A DNA stretch of 10,229 nucleotides, taken from the NCBI GenBank assembly GCA_937901255.1, contig CALCHN010000032.1, positions 1 through 10,229 of the forward strand, read 5' to 3'. Below are positions 1 through 6,389 of the stretch, one piece after another. Every line of letters starts with the position of its first letter. Positions within the stretch are counted from its first letter, which is position 1. The position numbers were made by a program, and so were the translations under genes. Source of the stretch: an uncultured Flavobacteriales bacterium (GTDB lineage: Bacteria > Bacteroidota > Bacteroidia > Flavobacteriales_E > Vicingaceae). The notes under the pieces were generated by a model. It saw only the letters and a list, made by a program, of their open reading frames with translations. It searched no databases and was not told the origin of the DNA.

Positions 1-1
1 C

Positions 2-751
2 TTCCAATTGAAAGGGAATTTTACTTTCTTTAGCTAAAGAAATAATTTTATTAATGTAGATTCTTCTTGGTATTCCGGAATCTCGCATAGAAATAGCAAC
101 GCCTTTACCATGTTTAACACCTTCTGTAACCCAAGTTATATCTGAAATTAAGGCTTGTTTTACACCAAAACCTTCGTATAAAAATTTGGCTAAATAACCA
201 ACACTTCCTCCTCCATGTTCTTCCCAAGCTGAGAATACTATAGCTCCGTTTTCTAATGTTTTAGCAACTTCTAAAGCATTCCAAACCCCTAAACGATTGT
301 CCATGTAACAACATTGAACATAGTTATTGTCTTCTCTAAAGTTAGGCTGATAAGTAAGTGTTGTGCCTCTATCTATTGTTCTTTTATACTTTGCCGAAAA
401 GGTTAGAAACTCGTGTTCATCTTCAACAGCTTCAAGTGTGCAAGTTATTTTTCCTTGACTATCTTCCCCAACTAATTTAGCTCCTTTTTTGGCTGAAGGA
501 CCTCCAATTTTAATTAAATTATTATCGTAACCAACCGTATATCCAACAGAATCCATGTGGGCAAAAATAGCTGTTCTTGGTTCTCCAAAAATCAGCATAA
601 TACAATCTTGAAAGTCTTCTCCTACTAATATTTCAGGTTGAACTTTCCAGTTTTTTTGCTCTTTTTTAATGTGTTTTAAAAGAAAGGTTGTCATGGCTTC
701 TTCACTACCAGAAGGAGCATGGATTTTACAAAGTTTTTTAAGAAGTTCCAT
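2..751 (-). CDS. M42-like metallo-aminopeptidase, N-terminal 250 residues (cut by window edge)
   Basis: The reading frame opens with ATG at 751 and stays open to the window edge, giving 250 residues without a stop; the C-terminal part lies outside. The start MELLKKLCKIHAPSGSEEAM is typical of M42/M20 clan MH peptidases. Putative dinuclear zinc-site residues are present in order: H65 and D67 in AHMDSVGY, the bridging D151 in MDNRLGVWNALE, the general-base/ligand pair E177-E178 in SAWEEHGGGSVGY, and D204 in ISDITW. The last histidine ligand expected near the C-terminus is not in view. Such enzymes remove N-terminal residues from peptides in the cytoplasm; substrate preference cannot be read from sequence. 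The gene starts 63 bases after the dnaN stop with no Bacteroidota-type promoter box in the gap, so read-through from dnaN is plausible. M42 is favoured over M20 because of the MDNRxG and EEHGGGS motifs. Confidence 0.88.
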   Translation of the reverse strand, partial: MELLKKLCKIHAPSGSEEAMTTFLLKHIKKEQKNWKVQPEILVGEDFQDCIMLIFGEPRTAIFAHMDSVGYTVGYDNNLIKIGGPSAKKGAKLVGEDSQGKITCTLEAVEDEHEFLTFSAKYKRTIDRGTTLTYQPNFREDNNYVQCCYMDNRLGVWNALEVAKTLENGAIVFSAWEEHGGGSVGYLAKFLYEGFGVKQALISDITWVTEGVKHGKGVAISMRDSGIPRRIYINKIISLAKESKIPFQLE

Positions 752-756
752 GTTTG

Positions 757-809
757 GTTTGAGGTTTAAAGTTTGAGGTTTGAAGTTAACTTCAAACCTT
801 AAGCTTTAA
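757..809. repeat. Intergenic direct-plus-inverted repeat between dnaN and the M42 gene
   Basis: An 11-base unit, GTTTGAGGTTT, occurs at 757-767 and again at 771-781. The second copy runs into a perfect 24-base palindrome at 776-799 centred on GTTAAC. Allowing two G-T wobbles (775/800 and 772/803), pairing extends to 766-809, so the transcript could fold into a long hairpin with almost no loop. On the minus strand no T-run follows it, so it is a poor candidate for an intrinsic terminator of dnaN. The low-complexity TTTGA/GGTTT composition resembles short intergenic repeats I associate with Flavobacteriia; that comparison is from memory. Confidence 0.7.
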
Positions 810-814
810 CTATT

Positions 815-1936
815 TTAATTGTTTAGCATTACCGGCATCACCAACATCAACACTTCTTCATTGTCGTCTTCTTTTTCTACAGGAGTTAAAATTCCCGCTC
901 TGTTTGGTGCAGACATCGCAATACTCACATTGTCAGAAGTTAAGTTGGTTAACATTTCCAATAAAAATGCAGCGTTAAAGCCTATTTCCATGTCTTCACC
1001 TTCAAACTGGCAAGTAAGTCTTTCAACAGCTTCGTTAGAAAAATCTAAATCTTCAGCAGAAATTTGTAATTCGCTACCTGACATTTTTAGTTTTATTTGG
1101 TGAGTTGTTTTGTTAGAGAAAATTGCTACTCTTTTTAAAGCAGTTAAAAATTTACTTCTTTCAACCGTAAGTACATTAGGATTTTCAGTTGGTATTACAG
1201 CATTGTAGTTAGGGTATTTACCATCAATTAATCTAGAGATTAACTTGGTTGATTCAAATTCAAAAGCTGCGTTGGTTTCGTTGTAGTTTATTGTTACATC
1301 ATCATTTACGCTACTCAAAATATTTTTAAGTAAGGTTAATGGTTTTTTAGGGAAGATGAAAGATGAGCCTGTTTTAGCTCCTAAATCTGTTCTTCTATAT
1401 TTTACCAACTTGTGGGCATCAGTGGCTACAAAAGTGATGTCGTCATTGTTTAACTCAAAAAATACTCCTGACATAACAGGTCTTAACTCATCATTTCCTG
1501 TAGCAAATAATGTTTTGTTGATAGCATTTTCAATAATGTCGGCATTAATTTTTATGGTTGATGGCTTTTCAATTTCAGGAGTTTTAGGAAACTCTTCACC
1601 ATTTAAACCACTTAATTTGTATTTACCTTCATCAGAGGTGATTTCAATGCCGAAATCTTTGCTATCAATAGTAAAAGTTAGCGGTTGAGTAGGAAAAGTT
1701 TTTAAAGTGTCTAACAATAACTTTGCAGGAATTGCAATAATTCCATCTTCTTTAGATTCAATACTAAGTTTTGTTGTAATGGTTGTTTCTAAATCTGAAG
1801 CAGTTACAGAAAGCTCTCCGTCTTTTATCTCAAACAAAAAATTATCTAAAATTGGCAATGTATTGTTTGTACTTAATACACCACTAATTTGTTGTAGTTT
1901 TTTTAATAAAGCTGTACTTGTTACTATGAATTTCAT
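815..1936 (-). CDS. dnaN: DNA polymerase III subunit beta (sliding clamp)
   Basis: This encodes the ring-shaped processivity clamp that tethers DNA polymerase III and other replication and repair proteins to DNA. The product is 373 residues, close to the family norm of about 366-380. It starts MKFIVTSTALLKKLQQISGV, the usual N-terminus, and ends with LMLVMPVMLNN, matching the VMPM-type C-terminal strand that helps form the partner-binding pocket. Three similar clamp domains of roughly 120 residues each can be traced (about 1-120, 128-248 and 250-373). Family landmarks include ILDNFLFE, the TASDLE segment, LSGLNGEEFP, ATDAHKLVKYRR and LISRLIDGKYPNY. There is no Shine-Dalgarno sequence before ATG at 1936, as is usual in Bacteroidota. 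A candidate promoter lies at 2068-2075, implying a leader of about 125 bases. dnaN is not beside dnaA here, which is common in this phylum. Confidence 0.98.
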   Translation of the reverse strand: MKFIVTSTALLKKLQQISGVLSTNNTLPILDNFLFEIKDGELSVTASDLETTITTKLSIESKEDGIIAIPAKLLLDTLKTFPTQPLTFTIDSKDFGIEITSDEGKYKLSGLNGEEFPKTPEIEKPSTIKINADIIENAINKTLFATGNDELRPVMSGVFFELNNDDITFVATDAHKLVKYRRTDLGAKTGSSFIFPKKPLTLLKNILSSVNDDVTINYNETNAAFEFESTKLISRLIDGKYPNYNAVIPTENPNVLTVERSKFLTALKRVAIFSNKTTHQIKLKMSGSELQISAEDLDFSNEAVERLTCQFEGEDMEIGFNAAFLLEMLTNLTSDNVSIAMSAPNRAGILTPVEKEDDNEEVLMLVMPVMLNN

Positions 1937-2067
1937 CTGTTTATATTTTTATTTTGTTAAATTGGTCAGATGTAACTCCCATAAAATCAATCCATGTGTA
2001 TGGAGCTTTTACTTATGGTCGTTTCATAACCTATATTTTATATATTGTCGTTAGTTTGTAAGGCTAA

Positions 2068-2100
2068 CAAAAGTAATTTTTTAAGTCTGCTTATCCTGAA
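2068..2100 (-). promoter_or_regulatory. Candidate dnaN promoter (Bacteroidota -7 box)
   Basis: On the minus strand, 2075-2068 reads TACTTTTG, an exact fit to the Bacteroidota -7 consensus TAnnTTTG. The -33 element is weak: TTC at 2100-2098 in place of TTG, with a 22-base spacer. Transcription would start near 2062, leaving a leader of about 125 bases before dnaN. The leader holds a small hairpin (TCCAT at 1991-1995 pairing with ATGGA at 2000-2004) of unknown relevance. Confidence 0.42.
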
Positions 2101-2146
2101 TTTTATTATCAATAATTATTAACAATTTAAGGGCGTAATAAACAAA

Positions 2147-2179
2147 AAACCTGTCAGGTCTCTGAGACCTGACAGGTTT
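2147..2179 (-). terminator. Strong palindromic terminator downstream of lon
   Basis: Arms of 16 bases at 2147-2162 and 2164-2179 are perfect inverted complements around a single central base, so a real hairpin would have a 3-5 base loop. Read on the minus strand, the stem begins 18 bases after the lon stop and ends in a run of six T followed by GTTTATT. That is a textbook Rho-independent arrangement. It separates lon from dnaN. The CCTGTCAGGTCTC arm also looks like a repeat seen in several places in Bacteroidota genomes (from memory), so the element may be both repeat and terminator. Confidence 0.85.
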
Positions 2180-2197
2180 GGAGCTTTTGATAATAAG

Positions 2198-4666
2198 TTA
2201 GCCTCTTAATTGTTGTTTTTCAGTAATATTAATAGCGTTTTTTACTTTTTGTTTGGTAAGTGCATAATCAATTACATCTGTCATATTTTCTACATAGTGA
2301 AATTTAAGACCTGTTAAATAATCTTCTTTTATTTCTTTAATGTCTTTTTCATTGTCTTTAGAAAGAATAATTTCCTTGATTTCTGCACGTTTTGCGGCCA
2401 ATATTTTTTCTTTAATTCCACCAACAGGTAAAACTCTTCCTCTTAAGGTAATCTCCCCTGTCATGGCTAAATTAGCTTTTACTTTGCGTTGAGTAAATGC
2501 TGATGCTAAGGCTGTAAGCATGGTAATTCCTGCCGAAGGTCCGTCTTTTGGTGTTGCTCCTTCTGGTACGTGAATGTGAGTGTCCCATTTGTCAAAAGTT
2601 TCCGGACTGATTTCAAGAATGTCGGCATGTGCTTTAAGATAAGCAAGTGCTATAATTGCAGATTCTTTCATTACATCACCTAAATTTCCGGTAAGTGTTA
2701 GCTTTCCTTTTCCTTTGCTTAAGCTGGTTTCTATAAACAAAATATCGCCACCAACGGAAGTCCACGCTAAACCTGTAACAACTCCAGCAACATCATTGCC
2801 TTGATATTTGTCTTTTGAATGTCCCGGACCTAATAAATCAACTAGGCTTTCCAAAAGTACTTTTGGACTATAGTTTTCTTCTTCCATTGCAATTTGTTTG
2901 GCTTTTTGGCGAACAACTTTTGCTAATTTCTTTTCTAAATTCCTAACTCCAGATTCTCTTGTATATTCACTTGCTATTTTCTCAATTACTTTTTTAGGAA
3001 TTTGCAATTGATTTTTTTGTAATCCGTGGTTTTGTATCAACTTAGGAATTAAATGTTTTGTAGCAATTTCCACTTTTTCTTCAACGGTATAACCGTTCAT
3101 TTCAATAATTTCCATTCTGTCTCTAAGTGCAGGCTGAATGGTTGATAATGAATTAGCAGTGGCAATGAATAAAATCTTAGATAAATCGTAATCTAACTCT
3201 AAAAAATTGTCATAAAAACTATCGTTTTGTTCAGGGTCTAAAACTTCTAACAAAGCTGATGAAGGATCTCCTTGATGACTTGCTCCAACTTTATCTATTT
3301 CATCTAAAACAAAAACTGGGTTAGATGATTCTACTTTTTTCAAACTTTGAATAATTCTTCCTGGCATTGCTCCAATGTAAGTTTTTCTGTGTCCTCTAAT
3401 TTCGGCTTCATCTCTTAGTCCGCCTAATGACATTCTAATATATTTTCTACCTAATGCTTCGGCAACAGATTTTCCAAGCGAGGTTTTTCCAACTCCTGGA
3501 GGACCGTAAAGACAAAGAATGGGAGATTTTAAATCGCCTTTTAGTTTTAATACAGCAAGGTGTTCAATAATTCTTTCTTTAACTTTTTCTAAACCGTAGT
3601 GGTCTCTATCTAAAATACGTTGAGCTCTTTTTAAATCAAAATTATCTTTAGAATATTTTTCCCATGGGAGTTCTAGTAAGGTTTCAATATAATTAGATTG
3701 AACAGAATATTCTGCCGCTTGTGGATTTAACCTTTCAAGCTTGCCAATTTCTTTTTCAAAACGTTCTTTAACTGTTTTGTTCCACTTTTTTGTTTTAGCT
3801 TTTTTTCTAAACTCAGCAATTTCTTGTTGTTGAGGGTCGCCACCAAGTTCTTCTTGTATTTGCTTAATTTGTTGATTAAGAAAATAATCTCTTTGTTGTT
3901 TATCTAAATCTGTTCTAACTTTAGACTGAATATCGTTTTTTAATTCTAGTAATTGAAGTTCTTTGGTTAAGTGCTGTAACAATAAGTTGGCTCTTTCTTG
4001 CAGTTCAGGAATTTCTAATAAGGTTTGTTTTTCCTTCACTCCAGCATTCATGTTAGAAGCAATAAAGTTGATTAAGAAAGTAGGACTTTCTATATTTTTA
4101 ATAGCAAAAGTTGCTTCGGTAGGAATACTCGGAGATTGTTGAATAATTTGAGTAGCTAAATCTTTAATTGAACTAACTAAGGCATTAAATTTTCTGCCTT
4201 CAGGTTTTTCTAATTGATTAAATTCTTTAACTCTAGCTTTTAAATAAGGAGTTGTTTGAGTGAATTCTTTAATCTTAAATCGTTTTTTACCCTGAATAAT
4301 AACGGTGGTGTTTCCATCAGGCATGCGAAGCATTTTTAAGATATGAGCTACCGTTCCAATTTCATTCAAATCTTTTGGTTCAGGATCTTCAATAGCATCA
4401 TTTTTTTGAGCTACAACTCCAAGTGTTTTATCTCCATTATAAGCCTCTTTTATAAGTTTAATGGATTTGTCTCTACCAACAGTTATGGGGATAATTACAC
4501 CGGGAAATAAAACAGTATTTCTTAATGGAAGTAGGGGTAACTCTTTAGGTGTTTCTTCAGAATTCATTTGCTCTTCATCATCAGAAGATAAAAGAGGGAT
4601 GAACTCTGTGTCGTCATCAATTATATTTGAAATAGTAAGGTTGTCGAAATTAAATGTGTCTTTCAT
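2198..4666 (-). CDS. lon: ATP-dependent serine protease Lon
   Basis: Lon is a cytoplasmic homo-oligomeric AAA+ protease that unfolds and degrades misfolded and selected regulatory proteins. The product is 822 residues, longer than E. coli Lon (784), mainly through an acidic N-terminal extension of about 42 residues before the LON substrate-binding domain, which opens with LPLLPLRNTVLFPG at 43-56. Coiled-coil-like helices rich in Q, K and E follow at about 235-300. The ATPase module has Walker A GPPGVGKTS at 388-396 (K394), Walker B VFVLDEIDK at 451-459 (D455, E456), then a sensor-like ATANS and an arginine-rich ALRDRMEII. The protease domain has catalytic S711 in DGPSAGIT and K754 in GGIKEK, with the same 43-residue spacing as in E. 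coli. All key residues are intact. The 121-base gap upstream has a weak promoter-like pair around a palindrome; a strong terminator follows the gene. Confidence 0.98.
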   Translation of the reverse strand: MKDTFNFDNLTISNIIDDDTEFIPLLSSDDEEQMNSEETPKELPLLPLRNTVLFPGVIIPITVGRDKSIKLIKEAYNGDKTLGVVAQKNDAIEDPEPKDLNEIGTVAHILKMLRMPDGNTTVIIQGKKRFKIKEFTQTTPYLKARVKEFNQLEKPEGRKFNALVSSIKDLATQIIQQSPSIPTEATFAIKNIESPTFLINFIASNMNAGVKEKQTLLEIPELQERANLLLQHLTKELQLLELKNDIQSKVRTDLDKQQRDYFLNQQIKQIQEELGGDPQQQEIAEFRKKAKTKKWNKTVKERFEKEIGKLERLNPQAAEYSVQSNYIETLLELPWEKYSKDNFDLKRAQRILDRDHYGLEKVKERIIEHLAVLKLKGDLKSPILCLYGPPGVGKTSLGKSVAEALGRKYIRMSLGGLRDEAEIRGHRKTYIGAMPGRIIQSLKKVESSNPVFVLDEIDKVGASHQGDPSSALLEVLDPEQNDSFYDNFLELDYDLSKILFIATANSLSTIQPALRDRMEIIEMNGYTVEEKVEIATKHLIPKLIQNHGLQKNQLQIPKKVIEKIASEYTRESGVRNLEKKLAKVVRQKAKQIAMEEENYSPKVLLESLVDLLGPGHSKDKYQGNDVAGVVTGLAWTSVGGDILFIETSLSKGKGKLTLTGNLGDVMKESAIIALAYLKAHADILEISPETFDKWDTHIHVPEGATPKDGPSAGITMLTALASAFTQRKVKANLAMTGEITLRGRVLPVGGIKEKILAAKRAEIKEIILSKDNEKDIKEIKEDYLTGLKFHYVENMTDVIDYALTKQKVKNAINITEKQQLRG

Positions 4667-4685
4667 TGTAATAAAAAATTAATAA

Positions 4686-4696
4686 GTCAATTTGAC
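4686..4696. repeat. Short palindrome in the lon leader
   Basis: GTCAA and TTGAC flank a single T, 20 bases upstream of the lon ATG. It could be an operator half-site pair or chance in AT-rich DNA; no known regulator motif is recognised. Confidence 0.3.
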
Positions 4697-4709
4697 ATTA
4701 TAAAAAATA

Positions 4710-4738
4710 AAATAGTACTGAAAATTCAGTAATATCAA
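4710..4738 (-). promoter_or_regulatory. Weak candidate lon promoter enclosing a palindrome
   Basis: On the minus strand TTG at 4738-4736 is followed after 18 bases by TACTATTT at 4717-4710, which resembles the -7 box TAnnTTTG but misses two positions. A palindrome with 7-base arms (TACTGAA at 4716-4722, TTCAGTA at 4725-4731) fills the spacer and overlaps the first bases of the -7-like box. A repressor bound there would block polymerase, but this is inference. Lon might instead be read through from the GlmU-like gene, since I see no terminator in the 121-base gap. Confidence 0.25.
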
Positions 4739-4787
4739 TATTTCAAGGGTTGTGCCAATTAATGAAAATCGGAATTTTTGGCGGATT

Positions 4788-5966
4788 TTATTTTCTGTAT
4801 TCCGAAGTTTGCTGATGTATGGCAGCAAAAATAGCTTTGTCTTCTTTGGTAAGTGGTATTCCTCTTCTTTCCATCACTTTTTCGGCAGTTTCAATAGCTT
4901 TATCTAAGTCGTAAGTGGTGCTTTTTTCATTATCGCCCCACGAAAATGATGGGATGAATTTTTGGTGAAAACCACCACCATAAATATTAGCTGAAAAACC
5001 TGCAACAGTTCCAGTATTAAACATCGTATTTATACCGCATTTTGTATGGTCGCCCATAATTAATCCGCAAAATTGTAAGCCTGTATTTTCTAATTTTTTA
5101 GAAGTGTAGTTCCATAATTTTACTTCTCCATAATTGTTTTTTAGATTGGAATTATTGGTGTCAGCACCTAAATTACACCATTCTCCTAAAACAGAGTTGC
5201 CCAAAAAGCCATCATGTCCTTTATTAGAATAAGCTTGAATTACAGAGTTACTAACTTCTCCACCTACTTTAGAGTGAGGGCCAATGGTAGTTGCCCCATA
5301 AATTTTTGCTCCCATTTTTAAAGTGGCATTTTCGCAAAGAGCAAAAGGACCACGAACTAGGCTACCTTCCATAATTTCGGCATTTTTACCAATATAAATA
5401 GCTCCTAAACTACTATTTAATATAGCTCCATTGATGGTTACACCTTCTTCAATAAAAATATTATCTCCAATAAGAGTATTGCTTTCGTTGGCTTTAGCAG
5501 ATTTTTTATTTTTAGTAAGTCTTTTAAAATCTTGCTCAATTGCTTGGTGGTTTTTTGTGAAAATATCGGTTACCGTATGGATTGAAAGTAGTTTGAAATC
5601 TGTAATGTCAATAATATTTTCAAAAGATTCTGAATTGAAAATTTCTAAGCTAGTTTTTGCTGCTACAATTTCATCATTACAAATAAGGGCTTCGTTTTGT
5701 TGAAGTTCATTTTTCAGGAAATCAATAAGTTCTGCTGAAGGTAAAAAAGCACTATTAATAAATATATTCTCTTTAGCAGTATTCAGTTTAAACTTTTTTG
5801 AAAGATAAGCTACTGTTTGGTAGGAAATATTTTCTTCGCTTACAGATAAAAAATCCATCCATTTTTCTTCAATGGTGGTGATGCCAACTCTAAGTTTAGC
5901 AATAGGTATAGCAAAAACTAACGGAAGTAAGCTTTCTCTGTTGGTTTCAAAAAAAATGACGTTCAT
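4788..5966 (-). CDS. Bacteroidota-type GlmU-like protein (putative sugar nucleotidyltransferase / acetyltransferase)
   Basis: The 392-residue product has two parts. Residues 1 to about 160 begin MNVIFFETNRESLLPLVFAI with a nearby IAKLRVGITTIEEKW segment, the start seen in the alternative GlmU family of Bacteroidota. It lacks the classical LxAGxGTRM nucleotide-binding loop of ordinary GlmU. From about residue 166 there are hexapeptide repeats of a left-handed beta-helix (IGDNIFIEEGVTINGAIL, IYIGKNAEIMEGSLV and onwards to about 335). The stretch GHDGFLGNSVLGEWCNLGAD at 250-269 aligns by eye with the acetyltransferase core of E. coli GlmU, placing H251 at its catalytic histidine, and NNYG corresponds to CNYDG. 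The likely role is making UDP-N-acetylglucosamine for peptidoglycan and envelope glycans, acting in the cytoplasm; a different sugar nucleotide is possible. The gene begins 83 bases after rpmE2 and has a candidate promoter embedded in the rpmE2 terminator. Confidence 0.88.
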   Translation of the reverse strand: MNVIFFETNRESLLPLVFAIPIAKLRVGITTIEEKWMDFLSVSEENISYQTVAYLSKKFKLNTAKENIFINSAFLPSAELIDFLKNELQQNEALICNDEIVAAKTSLEIFNSESFENIIDITDFKLLSIHTVTDIFTKNHQAIEQDFKRLTKNKKSAKANESNTLIGDNIFIEEGVTINGAILNSSLGAIYIGKNAEIMEGSLVRGPFALCENATLKMGAKIYGATTIGPHSKVGGEVSNSVIQAYSNKGHDGFLGNSVLGEWCNLGADTNNSNLKNNYGEVKLWNYTSKKLENTGLQFCGLIMGDHTKCGINTMFNTGTVAGFSANIYGGGFHQKFIPSFSWGDNEKSTTYDLDKAIETAEKVMERRGIPLTKEDKAIFAAIHQQTSEYRK

Positions 5967-5986
5967 TTGTAGTGTTGTTTTGTTTT

Positions 5987-6016
5987 CGAAAGTACAAAAA
6001 AAAAGTCCTTCCGCAA
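5987..6016 (-). promoter_or_regulatory. Candidate promoter of the GlmU-like gene, overlapping a terminator
   Basis: On the minus strand TTG at 6016-6014 and TACTTTCG at 5994-5987 are separated by 19 bases. The latter differs from the Bacteroidota -7 box TAnnTTTG at one position. The TTG lies in the loop of the rpmE2 terminator and the spacer covers its T-tract. Transcription would begin near 5981, giving a very short leader of about 15 bases before ATG at 5966. Confidence 0.4.
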
Positions 6017-6030
6017 TAACGAAAGGACTT
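5996..6030 (-). terminator. Rho-independent terminator of rpmE2
   Basis: Arms at 6020-6030 and 6003-6013 pair over 11 bases with one G-T wobble around a 6-base loop (TTATTG on the minus strand). The stem is followed directly by seven more T residues (6002-5996), nine with the last two arm bases. It starts 20 bases after the rpmE2 stop. Confidence 0.9.
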
Positions 6031-6049
6031 AAAATCTGTTAAGATTAAT

Positions 6050-6304
6050 TTATTTAGAATGCTTTCCGTATCTGTTTTTAAATTTATCAATACGTCCTGC
6101 TGTATCCACCAATTGGATTTTTCCTGTGTAAAATGGGTGAGATTTATGAGAAATCTCTAATTTAATTAAAGGATATTCATTACCATCTTCCCAAACAATA
6201 GTTTCTTTCGTGTTAGCAGCTGATCTACTTAAAAAAGAGTATTCATTAGACATATCTTTAAACACTACTAATCTGTAATTTTCTGGATGTATTTCTTTTT
6301 TCAT
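6050..6304 (-). CDS. rpmE2: Large-subunit ribosomal protein L31, type B
   Basis: L31 bridges the two ribosomal subunits at the central protuberance. The 84-residue product starts MKKEIHPENYRLVVFKDMSN and contains the family segments SNEYSFLSRSAANT, YPLIKLEISHKSHPFYTGK and DTAGRIDKFKNRYGK, which identify type B. It contains no cysteine at all, so it is the zinc-free form; the zinc-binding type A protein has conserved CxC and CxxC motifs. In organisms that carry both forms, type B replaces type A under zinc limitation. I cannot tell from this window whether a type A copy exists, and no Zur-type operator is evident. The gene has its own promoter and terminator, so it is probably a single-gene transcript, placed beside the GlmU-like gene as I recall seeing in other Bacteroidota. 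Confidence 0.97.
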   Translation of the reverse strand: MKKEIHPENYRLVVFKDMSNEYSFLSRSAANTKETIVWEDGNEYPLIKLEISHKSHPFYTGKIQLVDTAGRIDKFKNRYGKHSK

Positions 6305-6342
6305 TTTATTTAAATTTAAATCTTGTATTTTTTAAGGGGACG

Positions 6343-6374
6343 CAAATTTAGTAATATTTTTTTAATATGAACAA
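6343..6374 (-). promoter_or_regulatory. Promoter of rpmE2
   Basis: The minus strand carries TTG at 6374-6372, a 21-base spacer, then TAAATTTG at 6350-6343, an exact match to the Bacteroidota -7 consensus TAnnTTTG. The predicted start near 6336 gives a leader of about 30 bases that is A/T-rich, includes the 14-base palindrome ATTTAAATTTAAAT at 6308-6321, and has no Shine-Dalgarno sequence. This is the best promoter in the window. Confidence 0.65.
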
Positions 6375-6389
6375 TATTTGGTTGAAACT

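Noticed and set aside
819..2054. Plus-strand open frames at 819-1103, 1356-1688 and 1707-2054
   Set aside because: They lie opposite dnaN or extend out of it, have no family resemblance, and the dnaN frame is certain.
4739..4787. Terminator after the GlmU-like gene (AAAATC/GATTTT)
   Set aside because: A six-pair AT-rich stem with a long loop and no T-run is too weak to call.
4461..5703. Plus-strand open frames at 4461-4682 and 5431-5703
   Set aside because: They are antisense to lon and the GlmU-like gene, with composition expected of shadows of AT-rich coding DNA.
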